This document shows positions 22,666 to 33,029 of a stretch of 64,000 nt of DNA, piece by piece. A model generated the notes under the pieces. It was not told the origin of the DNA. It made no database searches and saw only the letters and a program-made list of their open reading frames with translations. Source of the DNA: Aporrectodea caliginosa (lineage: Eukaryota > Annelida > Clitellata > Crassiclitellata > Lumbricidae); contig JACEVL010000050.1 in the NCBI GenBank assembly GCA_020284085.1, positions 62,001-126,000 of the forward strand, read 5' to 3'. The translations under genes and the position numbers were made by a program. Each line of letters starts with the position of its first letter. Position 1 is the stretch's first letter.

Positions 22666-22864
22666 CTAGTAACTTAGGCAAACTGTAACCGTAACTCTCG
22701 GGTCAGCAGGAGACACGCACTGGAGATCCGGACAGCAGTTATCTCGGCCGTATTGATCATAAAAGCATTCTTCTTTTTCAGGAACACAGGTTGGCGTTGG
22801 AGTATCGTAATCGTAGACATTGTAGTCAACAAAGCTGTTTGCGTTCACCTTTCGTTCATCTAAC
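22666..22864 (-). CDS. Cysteine-rich (knottin-like) peptide exon, copy 2
   Basis: On the − strand the acceptor TTTTGGTTGCAG opens an exon ending TAG at 22666. Its cysteines are spaced C-x6-C-x9-CC-x4-C-x10-C, the cleanest cystine-knot spacing of the three copies, within an acidic sequence. The upstream promoter-like block survives at 23480–23935, but the interval that should carry the signal exon is occupied by unrelated DNA. This copy is therefore probably not secreted, or is a pseudogene unless a leader is supplied from elsewhere. Confidence 0.55.
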
Positions 22865-22934
22865 CTGCAACCAAAATCATGCAATTAAAATTTGATTACC
22901 TGATTATAAAAACAATTGGTGTTAGGCAGGCCAG

Positions 22935-23400
22935 AGCAGAGGGGGGGCCAGGGGGCCAGTTGGCCTGGGCCTACGATTTTGAGGGGGCCTAATTTCCCTG
23001 ACAGAGAGACAAAGGGAGTCCTTTAGCATAAGGATTAATGCTGATAAAATATTGTTAAATCATAAATTAATAAATTAGAACTGTCACGAATATCATAATC
23101 AACAATAAGCTTAATGCAAGAAATTTCGAAGGAATTAGCAATTTTGAACATCAAAAGTGACTATATAGCCACAGTTGCTGGAATTCTACAATGTAATTGA
23201 TGAATTTGCCCAAAGAAAAGCACGGAAAGCATTTTTGAATGTGAAGAAGTGATGACCATTTCTGCTCTGATGTTCTGACATTCAGAATAGTGTTTGGCCG
23301 AATCCTGATCCGGAAATCGGTTTTCGTTGGATTTTGCCCTAGGCTGATTAATCGGCACATCCCTGGACTACCGAAACAATTATCAAAAGAAGGAATATTT
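22935..23400. mobile_element. Unclassified insertion replacing peptide gene exon 1
   Basis: This segment interrupts the copy 2 alignment. Its left edge is a G-rich run (GGGGGGGCCAGGGGGCC) followed by AT-rich DNA. I cannot see convincing inverted ends or a target duplication, so the class is unknown. Confidence 0.4.
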
Positions 23401-24004
23401 TGTTACCAAAAAAATTCTTTTTTCATTAATAAAAAAATAGTAAACCTGTCTTGGCGACCTTGTGCAGTAATCTTTATCATTGAAAATCCGTGTAAAATAA
23501 TAAAAGGTTGTCTTCTGTGTATCTGGTAGTTCTTGATGATCTTTGTAATTGTTTTCTGCCGACTGATGAGCAGCTAGCCGATCTCTACTAGGCACAAGTG
23601 ATTCTTCCTCTTTTATTTTCATGCTCAGAATGAATTTCTTTTTTTAAGTTCCGTGTCCATACACTTTCAAAACACCATACAAAATAATTACATTTTTATC
23701 ATCTAGCCTACCTCTACCTGTTCCGATGACATAAGTATCTGCTTGATTCTAGCCATTATCGAAAATGAGTTTCATATCTGTTTAAAATCGTCTGACTGTC
23801 CGCGAATGTCTGGAGAGATTCCCACTGTCGAATATCTATCTATTTACCTTTATTCGTAACCTTTAAGTACTTCTGAGTATCTGATTCGTCGATTACCTTG
23901 GAAACTTTCAAGTAGGATCTGAAGGAGACAATGTCAACACTAGCCAAACTGTTTGAAAGCCACCGACATTAATTTCTTAAGAGGAACTGGCTTTATTCGA
24001 GGTT

Positions 24005-24320
24005 TGATAAGTCGGTAGGTAACTAGGTATCCTATCAAAATGGGCGCAAATGAAAACGCCCTTTTGCTATTCGTCCTTTTAAACATGCGCCCTTTTGATT
24101 GTCGCCCTTTAAAACATGCGCCTGCTTGATTGCGCCCTTTTGCTATTCGTCCTTTTAAACATGCGCCCTTTTGAGTGTCGCCCTTAAAAGGGCGACACTC
24201 AATTGGGCCAATTGCAAAAGGGCGCAATCAAGCAGGCGCATGTTTAAAATCTGCGCCTGCTTGATTGCGCCCTTTTGCTATTCGTCCTTTTAAACATGCA
24301 CCCTTCTGATTGTCGCCCAC
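24005..24320. repeat. GCGCCCTTTTG repeat cluster with inverted arms
   Basis: Short units (CGCCCTTTTGCTATTCGTCC, CATGCGCCTGCTTGATTGCG) alternate in tandem and then in inverted orientation about a centre near 24190, where GAGTGTCGCCCTT faces its complement across AA. Further units reappear at 26255–26320 beyond a piggyBac-like remnant. It looks like one end of a DNA transposon. Confidence 0.75.
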
Positions 24321-24359
24321 CCCCTTTATTTACCCACTATGCCTTTTAGGTGGAATTTT

Positions 24360-26253
24360 GAGATGGCCCTTAGATATGTGTTGCATGTTGATGGTATTAA
24401 AACATAAATGACAAGCTTTTAGTGATATTTCACATTTAAGGTCATTTTTTGGGATGTTCCAAAAATGGAACGTTGGGTCATTCCCACTAGCATTTTTTTA
24501 CAATGGCAGTTCAACATGAATAAACGATACAATATTGGCTTATGCACAATTTATTTAAAACCAGTTTATTTAAAGGTATGAAAACTTTCAAAACAGTTCA
24601 CTTGAAGTAGCTTGAGGCACCTGACACATTCTTTGGTAGTGTTTTCTTCAAAAAAATGAAAAAAACAACGAGCCTGACTAATGAGATGAATGTATGCTCG
24701 ATCCGATCGCAATGTGTCATGACAACCTTTGACGTGCCCGAGCACTTTTCACAGGATTTACAGTATTGATATGCTGGAACATGCTACTACATTGTTATCT
24801 GACTACCTAACAACAACAATTTTGGCATGAGATGTGCATTCAACTGTACCTCTTTCTTGTTTTGCAAACATTTTCTTGTCATTCAGAGGTTCTGTTCTAG
24901 TTCGACCATCATGGACGTAACGGTCGAACTGGAATAGCACCTCTGAATGACTGCTGCTCCACACCTCAGCTTAGACCGAAGACTGTAACTAGTAAAGAGA
25001 TTGGCAAATAATAGCATGTGATATGGTTTTCTGTGATGAGTTTGGCAAAATTCATGGCAACGCTCTCACCAAAAGTGGTTTATGTGGGTCTCCTACTCCT
25101 GCCACAATAAATTGTTGCTTGATATGGATGAACATCCTATTCATGAATAAGACATCCAAATCTTATAATTAAGTCTGATTGGCTTCCATCTTATAAACAT
25201 CTCTAACCCATGATGTCCATAGTTAGGCACCCACCGACTCATCAATGCTAAGTTTGAAATGAACGTTTCCAAATTGCAAATATTTGTGTTACTGATCATA
25301 TGGTGCACACTCTGCCACTATTATAGAGAGATCTCTTGTCAGCTACATGCATGGCAGTACATCCTCCTGTCATGGATTTAGACATTGCAGTTGCTATTAG
25401 AGTGCATCAGGTACTCAGCAGTGCATCTGATTCGGTTGCCATCATGCAAATATCATCCATCACAATTTCCACTGCTTGCTGGAGTGTGTTACAGTGTTGC
25501 AGTTATTGCGTTATTTTCTAAAACTCCAATTTAAAATATGTCCTAATTATTACAAAATCATTGTTAAAAGATGGGCATATTTCAGAGGTTTTACAGGGTG
25601 GGACACCCCTAAATAAATTGCCGACATTTATTCATATGCAATTATATACGAAATACAAAAAACTGAACTTTTTCGACCATTTCCAATGGAAACCCCGACA
25701 ACTTACCCCCCCTCCAAATGTTTTCCTGGCCACGCCCCTGGCTAAAGTAAATTAAATGAAACATAATATTAAAACAAAATAATGATACATGCAACAATCC
25801 AGCACTATATACTGGCAAATTATGAACAAGTAACACAATCACCTTATATAGGAATTATGCTAATGAGAGTGCACCAACGTTCCAAAAATGGAACATGTGC
25901 CAAAACTGGTTTTTATCTTCTAGAGTTTTGCTTGTTTTTTAGTCATTTCGATTTTTATCACTGTCTATAGATATCAATCAACAAAATACAGTGTGTTTCA
26001 TCTGTTAAATTACGACACAAATATTTATTTCAACTTCCTAAAAGATTTTTTTCAAAAATCACAAAATTCGTCAAAATTACGCATCTGTAGCACAAAAATA
26101 AATAAAGTCAATCAGAAAATTACCATTGTTTTACATTCTCCATTCTTAGATCTTTCATTTGATGTGCAAATATAATAAATTTACCAAGGCAGAATAATTT
26201 TTTTAACGTTACAAATTATGTTCCAAAAATGGAACGTTGGTAAAATAAAGGTT
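24360..26253 (-). mobile_element. Decayed piggyBac-like transposon
   Basis: On the − strand near 25250–25130, frame-broken coding resembles the piggyBac transposase core: an LSIDES block followed, in another frame, by VPNYGHHGLEMFIRWKPIRL and NYKIW. The right edge is GG|TTAA near 26250, the expected piggyBac target. The palindrome GTTCCAAAAATGGAAC occurs near both edges (24455 and 26221) and at 25879. A 30-bp imperfect inverted repeat lies at 24878–24907 and 24922–24951. Exact left end uncertain; inactive. Confidence 0.55.
24878..24951. repeat. 30-bp imperfect inverted repeat
   Basis: The arms 24878–24907 and 24922–24951 match at about 27 of 30 positions across a 14-nt loop (GTCATTCAGAGGT … ACCTCTGAATGAC). 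It lies inside the piggyBac-like remnant. Confidence 0.85.
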
Positions 26254-26330
26254 AAAACATGCGCCTGCTTGATTGCGCCCTTTTGATTTCACCCCTTTGA
26301 TAACGCCCCTTTGATAGTGAACCTGATAAG

Positions 26331-27402
26331 TAGGGTGGTTCTTAAAAATAAAAGTGTGAAACTAATGTTCGCCAAGGTTCCATTTGGTTCCATTCCATCC
26401 AGAAACATCACACAAAAAGTTGTATGAAAATTTTTTAATATTTAGGACTGCCACAACACCATCAAAGTTTCACCCTTTATCAAATATAGGAGCACTCGAA
26501 CAGTAGGCTAAGCATAATAGTTGTAATCAAAAATGAAAAGTGAACACTTAAACCAGGAATAAATTCAACTGCCTGTAGTAGGTCAAGATTACAGCACAAT
26601 TACATTTATTGCACGCCTGGTTACTAGTGATTACACTGATTAGTGATTAAAATTATTTATTAGAGTTATTATTATTATTGAGGAAATGGTAAAAACTTAA
26701 TAACTTATACAAATATGGGCATATTCTGAAAATTAACACATTATTTTATTCAGTTTTAAGAGCTCTTTCTAGCGGTATATTGAATGGCAGTTAATTAGTT
26801 TTCAATTAGAATATTTTACTAGAAAACCTACAATTTTCTCGAAAAAACTCTTTGTCTCGTAACTTTGGCCCTCTGGTGGGGGCGGAAGACATTAATATTT
26901 TTTTTAAATTTTGAACACTGTTTGATCCATGCCATTAGGCAAATTTTGGTTGCTATTAAGCTTACTTTTCGAATTTCTAATTTTCGCTCATATTCCACTC
27001 CACTCTTTTGTGTATGCTTGTTCGAATAGATTTGTAGTTATCGGTCTCAGGAACTCACGGATCAAATACCACTATAATGCCAATAAAAATTAATAATAAA
27101 CAATCAACGAGAACAAAAACATTGTAGCAATTATTTGTATGTTGTGCTTAAGTAAAATCATCCAGCTTTTCTGTTGAAAACTAAACATAGGTCCAAAAAT
27201 GCGAATCAAACACTTATCCTCGAAATGACGAAAATTATCTGTAAAAGTCAAAATTTCAAAGATGTTGTGGCAGTCCTAGATATTGTTCAATCCTGCTAAT
27301 GTTTGGGCTACATTACTTCTAAACCAATTGGCACGGAATGCCGGGTTGGCGAAAGTAAACAACTGAAGTTGAACATTTTCCATTAGAGATGCAACCACCC
27401 TA
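26331..27402. mobile_element. hAT-like element, TAGGGTGGTT ends
   Basis: The ends TAGGGTGGTT and AACCACCCTA are flanked by the perfect octamer CTGATAAG (26323–26330, 27403–27410). There is no transposase. A second pair of inverted repeats inside (26443 and 27278) indicates a nested element. Confidence 0.9.
26443..27278. mobile_element. Nested inverted-repeat element with TA borders
   Basis: TAGGACTGCCACAACA at 26443 faces TGTTGTGGCAGTCCTA ending at 27278. TA at each border fits a mariner-type duplication. No ORF of note lies inside; it is probably a mariner-like MITE nested in the hAT element. Confidence 0.6.
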
Positions 27403-27429
27403 CTGATAAGTCATCCCTCCATTACCCAC

Positions 27430-27650
27430 CGTCTTTCCTTTTTCAATGCCAGACTCGACGGCGGTTATTTAAGTCCAGACTCATTTAAGTCCAGACTCAA
27501 GACACATTATTTCAAGTTGGCGTATCCTGACTGAGTTTTTATCGTGTCAAAGCGCCCTTGTAACGGCATGTGCCGTGTTACGGCGCTGTAGAAATTGTCG
27601 TATTCATCATCATCATAATCATTATTGATTATATAGCAGCCAGCCTTTCT
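27430..27650 (+). mobile_element. LINE 3' fragment with (ATC)n tail
   Basis: The sequence encodes a typical LINE C-terminus (LFKSRLKTHYFKLAYPD then stop). It is followed by the palindrome-like AACGGCATGTGCCGTGTTACGGCGCTGTAGAAA end and ATC repeats. Confidence 0.75.
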
Positions 27651-28389
27651 TTGTTGGATAACGAATCGGCCTTTTAATTAGATGTTAGCCACATTATTAA
27701 GTCATCACCAATATTGCCGTTAGTTCATTGCACTCTTGATCGTTTAACTTCAAAACTTGTTGTTGCACACTGCCAACGTCAAGACATGAAAAAGAAACAG
27801 TGAGTTTGGACTCTGAGGAAGACCAACATACTCAGAAGATTAACGAATGAAATAACTAATAATATGAGATTTGCGTGCCAGACATCAAGACAACGGTCTG
27901 TCTTTATAAGGGGAAGAGAGATGGACAGCTGTGGGTGGAAACCGATGGACTCACAAAGTAGAACGTTTTGAATTGTATACTTTAAGGATGAGATGTTTGG
28001 GCTGACCATGCAATTAAAAGAAAGCTAAAGGTTATTACCAACCATTGTATAGATTAAGCCAAAATTTAAAGTTATGAACAGGTATGATGATTGTCGATCC
28101 TAAATTCGCTGCTGAAGGCTATATTGCGTATAGGCTAGGTAATAGGTATGTCATCAGCCTGATTCCTTCTTATCGTAATTCAGTGCTCTTAATTTCTCAA
28201 CATATTCTACCCTATCCCGGCTATCCGTATTCCGTAAGGTTACATGTCTTCCTCCTATGGCCTTGGACCTGGGAAGAACCTTACTTGTCTGTCGTTTTTG
28301 ATTTTGACTGTGCGTCTTTGAATAAGCTCGTTCTCATGATTTGGCTTTCTTTAGATGCTTCAGAAATATCGAGATTTTCCGACCACAAT

Positions 28390-28512
28390 TACATGTCAAT
28401 GACAGGTACAGAATCTATAGAAAGCTGCTGGTCAGTTCTAACTATTCTTGTTCTCTTTCTCATTCCTAGCTGCATCCGCTCTAGGATGGGCGGATGCAAA
28501 TGCGAAGAATGA
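28390..28512 (+). pseudogene. Orphan transmembrane-plus-tail exon, copy 3
   Basis: This is the paralogue of the 21531 exon: stem YMSMTGTESIESCW, hydrophobic VLTILVLFLIPSCI and tail SRMGGCKCEE ending TGA. The acceptor AG present in copy 2 (CTGTAGCCTAC) is missing here (CACAATTAC), so it probably cannot be spliced at the same point. The conserved tail spelling argues that it was coding until recently. Confidence 0.5.
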
Positions 28513-28773
28513 GAACATGAACAGGAAGACCAACTGGAATAAGGAAAAAGAGCATTAGCAGTAGAATAGGAAGAACATAACAAGTAGGCTAGAAATGTAA
28601 ATGTATAATTGTATATGCTTTTACATATCGACCGCATACCCTCGACTCTGCTCATATTCAATTAATTAATCGGGTGCGATTCTGCGCCGATTCTTCGCAA
28701 CTGTTAGTTTTCCAGGTCGCATTTTTGTTTGGACTATAAATGAGTTGTCCAACAAAGAAAGGTTGGTTAGTTC

Positions 28774-29239
28774 TAGGGGTCTGCGGGTATACCCGTACCC
28801 GCGGGTATACCCGTACCCGACCCGTACCCGCGGATCGGGTACGGGTCGGGTACGCATTTCACGGGTCGGGTACGGGTAGGGTCATCATGGGTACGGGACT
28901 ACGGGTATACCCGGTTTTACCCGTACGGACGTGAAGTTTTGCATATAACGGAGAATGTAGGCGCGCAATGGGCATGACCGGGTCTGCAACGTACTATTAA
29001 CAGTTACTTAGTGTTCTCTGTGACAGCATAATTATAGAACACGGAACTAAAATATACAGAACAACAGGTGTGACAGGTTCCATAAGTTGACTGCCTATTA
29101 TTACTACTACCACAACAACTGCTGCAGCTGCTGCTACTACTACCACTACTACTGCTACTACTACTGCTACTTTTATTATTATTACTACTATACTACTACT
29201 AGGTCTACTGCTACAACAACACCAACAACAACAACAACA

Positions 29240-29315
<76 letters not shown>

Positions 29316-29610
29316 ATAATAATAATACTACTACTACTACTACTACTACTGCAACTACTACTACTCTCATCATCATCAGCCTATTTATTATTATCACTAC
29401 ATGCTGAGTTGTAAGCCTATTGGCCTGATAGGGATAGAGACTGGGAAGGCCTGCTAATGACGTGACGGGTACTGTACGGGTACGGGTATACCCGCGGGTA
29501 CGGGTAGGGTAGGGTAGTAATTTTGGGTACTGGTCGGGTACGGGTACGGGTACAGTTCCGTGTTACGGGTACGGGTCGGGTAGCAAAAATGTTGTACCCG
29601 CAGACCTCTA
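28774..29610. mobile_element. hAT-like element with CGGGTACGGG subterminal repeats
   Basis: The ends TAGGGGTCTGCGGGTA and its complement TACCCGCAGACCTCTA enclose dense CGGGTACGGGT repeats at both termini and a CTA microsatellite in the middle. The flanks TTGGTTAG and TTGGTTAC are a 7-of-8 duplication, if three extra bases at the left edge are allowed. Confidence 0.75.
29095..29400. repeat. (CTA)n microsatellite
   Basis: A long run of ACT/CTA triplets with CAA and AAT interruptions lies within the hAT element. Poly-Thr and poly-Val frames across it are artefacts. Confidence 0.95.
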
Positions 29611-30160
29611 TTGGTTACTCTTCGTGTTAATGGGCGCCAGGCATATTACGGTCGGGAAGTGTCTTAAAGTAATACGAGATGGAGCCTTGAGGTGCATCTG
29701 GTCGAAATATCTCGTAGTCGTGGGAAACAGGAGCAAAAATCTAAATGTATCTGTTTGCCGTGGATTTTAAATCCCAGCACGCCGATCATTGCGTGCATAA
29801 ATTCATTTAATATCTAGACAAGGTGACATACCGCAACTGGGTACAGTGAAACGGACCTGCAACTGCAATGAGGTCATCAATAAAGAATCATATTTGGCCT
29901 CAATATTGTTGGCCAGATTTGACTGATTTCGGGGATAAATTTACAGTAACATATTTTGCTGGCAGATTAAAGTCACGACGCAGCTCAAAGAAAAAATACG
30001 ACAAAGTTTTCAATGCTTGGTTAATGTAATTTGCGAAACATTTCGCACACTTTCAACGAATGTCTGATTTAGACAACAACAGTTACTGTCTTATTAAACA
30101 GGTGATGTCGACAGAATACTCGATTACCCGATGTTGATAGAATGGAGAAGTCGTTCTTAT

Positions 30161-30383
30161 TCACCGTGTTATATCTTCGGAATGTTCTGCAGTCGCCACA
30201 CTACGGCAACTATAGAATATAACAGTTGTAACAGGGTCCATAGTAGACTCGCAATAGCAACCCAGACAGCAGTCATCATGAAGGCAGTCTTCACCTTCAC
30301 CAACACAGCTTGACGTTGGTCGATTGTTATCATAAACATTGTAGCTACCAAAGCTTTTTGCGTTCATCTCCCTTTCATGTAAC
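30161..30383 (-). pseudogene. Cysteine-rich peptide exon, copy 3, acceptor lost
   Basis: The − strand frame keeps the cysteine scaffold (C-x6-C-x4-CC-x2-C-x-C … C, one extra cysteine) and ends TGA at 30161. The acceptor AG of copies 1 and 2 is AT here (GGTTGCATG), so normal splicing at this point should fail. Its signal exon at 38598–38523 is intact, but the interval now includes a 5.3 kb LINE. It may use another acceptor, which the sequence does not show. Confidence 0.5.
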
Positions 30384-31122
30384 ATGCAACCAAAATCATG
30401 CAATTAAAATTTTATTTTCTGATTATAAAAGCAATAAGTGTTAGGCCTAACCATGTAGGCGTAACAGTACTATCACAGTACCCTTCCTTTCAACACGGGT
30501 GTTTATGAGGGTCGCGAATGGGAAAATGGAGTACCTGCTGGCAATAGCCTATTACCATACTTCCTGGCGAAGTGACAGCTTGACGCTGTTTGGTAGTCGG
30601 TGTGAATTCAAGCAATTAAGAGCCCGATTAGTATTTGGTTTATGCCCACACAAACGTACATCCTTTTGGTTCCCTGATGGGTAGGCTTAGGCTACTAACA
30701 CAAAAGTGTACTCACCGACGTCATATTAACCTTTTACCTTCAGACAAAACTATGAAAAATATTCTTAAAGAAAGTTTACACAGAGTTAACAAGGTATCTA
30801 CAGAGATATTGATAGCAGGTACTCTACCCAGACAAACACGGTCGTTGAAACATATTGTGAGACTGGTGCGCAGCAATTTTCCTTTATGATTCTACCTGTA
30901 TTCAAATATGATTCGATAGGCGGCGCTTCGGCGTGTCAACACCAACTCAGTGCCGATTGTTTATTTTTCAATTTATTGTAGTCTTTTCGACAAAGTTTTG
31001 CATTACATTCGAATATTTCTCTGGATTATCATCACAGATTGGATTGTATGCGATTTTGCGTGGTTTTAGTTGGTAGTTCTGCAGTTTTGGTTCGTTGAAC
31101 TTACTGATTTGTGATGTGACTG

Positions 31123-32070
31123 ATGTCGTCAACGCCCACTAATTATCAATATACCAGTGCCTTTATAAACTCACTCAGTGACGCTGCCAGTCGGATTAAG
31201 CGCGCCACGCGTAAACTCCTCTTCTATTACGGACTATGGCGGCCAGCGTATGCTCGTTGTCGTCGTGAGAATTTCTCTGAACCACGTCGTCGAGAGAGAT
31301 TCTCTAAACTGCATCCTCCCTCGCTGGCTGGACGGCCTACTTCATCTTCGGGTGGCTTACGACTAGCCACATGGAATGTACGCTCGATAGGCAACAAGTA
31401 TCTAGCTGTGGCAGATACGATACTTGCTAACAACATTGATTTACTAGTAGTTACTGAATCCTGGCACCGTTCATCGACTGATGTTGCTCTGTGCCGCTCA
31501 TCGCCGCCTGGCTTCTCATTCATCGACCGTCCCAGACCTGGGGTGCAGGACATGGACCCCCGAGGAGGTGGCCTTGTCATCTACCATCGCGCCACCCTCC
31601 GTACTAAGCAGATCGCTCTAAACTCGCATCCGACGACATTCGAAGCGCTTGCGGTTACTGTTGCAACATGTCGGGGACCGCTGGTGATCCTGTCTGTCTA
31701 TCGACCGGGCTCCGTTCCGCCTACGAAGGCCTTCTTTGACGAATTTGCTGTCATGCTCGAGCAGTTCGCCCTCTTCAACTCGCAAATCGTCGTCACTGGA
31801 GACCTCAATTTACACCTAGAGGACCCGACCTCGCCAACCACTGTCGACTTCCGGTCCATTGTGGACCAGTTCGGGCTGATCCAACACGTGGAAGAGCCGA
31901 CGCATCAACATGGAAGCTGGTTGGATGTCATCATCACGCGGGACGATTGTATGCTGTCGGACCTCCAGGTCTCACCGCCGACTATCTCTGACCATGGACT
32001 GGTTATGGCAACCGTCCCCTTTCTCCATGATGCTCCATCTACCATCACTAAGCCAGAGCTTCTCATTTGA
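31123..32070 (+). CDS. LINE AP-endonuclease, first copy
   Basis: The ATG at 31123 opens a 315-residue ORF. After a basic N-terminus it has the apurinic-endonuclease-type motifs of CR1/L2 ORF2: LATWNVRSIG, VTESWH, GGGLVIYHR, VTGDLNLH and the final SDHGLV. These nick target DNA to prime reverse transcription. The frame is intact through the endonuclease but leaves the element at about 32050 and stops at 32070, so no RT is attached. The 930 bp after 31121 recur almost identically at 33028–33957, differing mainly by a 4-base gap near 33447. Confidence 0.85.
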   Translation: MSSTPTNYQYTSAFINSLSDAASRIKRATRKLLFYYGLWRPAYARCRRENFSEPRRRERFSKLHPPSLAGRPTSSSGGLRLATWNVRSIGNKYLAVADTILANNIDLLVVTESWHRSSTDVALCRSSPPGFSFIDRPRPGVQDMDPRGGGLVIYHRATLRTKQIALNSHPTTFEALAVTVATCRGPLVILSVYRPGSVPPTKAFFDEFAVMLEQFALFNSQIVVTGDLNLHLEDPTSPTTVDFRSIVDQFGLIQHVEEPTHQHGSWLDVIITRDDCMLSDLQVSPPTISDHGLVMATVPFLHDAPSTITKPELLI

Positions 32071-33027
32071 AAATAGAAGGCGATCTGAAAATCGATCGCG
32101 CTAGATTGTGTAGGCGATCGGTGCGCGATCGACCTCGAGAGCTTTTGTAAACAGCGTATTTTGTGTATCGTATTCGTATAGCTGCATATTATATAGTAGT
32201 AGTTTAGTAGGCCTATCTCAGTTCAGTTCCGTTATTATTGCCAAGGAACCCAAGCGGCTGTGGACCATCTTGCCCCGGATTTTTGCTTATTTGGTTTGGA
32301 CAAAATCCCCCCTCTGTGCAATTAGCCTATTTCTGCATGTCATTGATAAACCTTAATTGGCATCGTATTCTTTTCTGTTTTTGTTCCCTATGTCATTCAG
32401 GTGTAGGCCTAAACTTAAGACTTGTTAGTGTCATTCAGTTCGATGGTTAAGACTTGTTAATGTCAATCGGTTATTAAGTTAAGACTTGTTAGTGTCATTT
32501 AGGGTTAAAGTTAAGACGTGTTAATGTCGTTCAGTTATATTTACTGAAACAATTTTATATTAGTTAGAAAGAGTTTCATAAAACAATCAAAATTCCATTT
32601 AGGCCAAGCAATTATTTTCATCATTTTGCTGCTGCTGGTAACAATCTTAGACAATTTTGGTTTAACTTCCACATTCAGTTTATAATAAACTTTTAGGCCA
32701 AATATCATACGATTAACTAACGGGTCGTAGCTTTTGCCATGGGTGTGGATTATGTCCTAGTTTGGGAACCCAGACGATTTTGTTATTTCAAGAATAAAGT
32801 CAGATTTGTCCTATAAAATTTAATTATCATAATAGTTTTTGACAATGAATGTCTATGAATATTTTCGCATGCTGGGATCCGCGCCAGAGGATCGAGGGGT
32901 AGTCAGCGCCGATGGGATCGAGCGAGCGTCGAAGGTGAAGTGATCGGTTGCTTCACTCTATTTAGTCCCTGTGACAACTATTTACAAGTTTGCGCCCCCC
33001 TAGAAAAATTCCTGCGGACGCCCATGG
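32051..33027. other. Filler between duplicated LINE endonucleases
   Basis: This AT-rich segment is not present elsewhere in the window, apart from 28 nt near 32240 (GCCAAGGAACCCAAGCGGCT…) that copies the LINE at 34332. Repeated AAGACTTGTTAGTGTCATT words occur at 32415–32530. It may be LINE 5' or internal sequence, or a separate insertion. Confidence 0.55.
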
Positions 33028-33029
33028 TG

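Larger units (their letters stand above)
21460..23940. repeat. Segmental duplication, copy 2 (partial)
   Basis: The left part (21460–22950) matches 28330–30440 and the right part (23480–23935) matches 4430–4880 and 38700–39150. Between them, about 22935–23400 is unrelated and has replaced the place where the signal-peptide exon should lie. Confidence 0.8.

Noticed and set aside
29087..29407. ORFs of poly-Thr and poly-Val
   Set aside because: They translate a CTA microsatellite inside a transposon.
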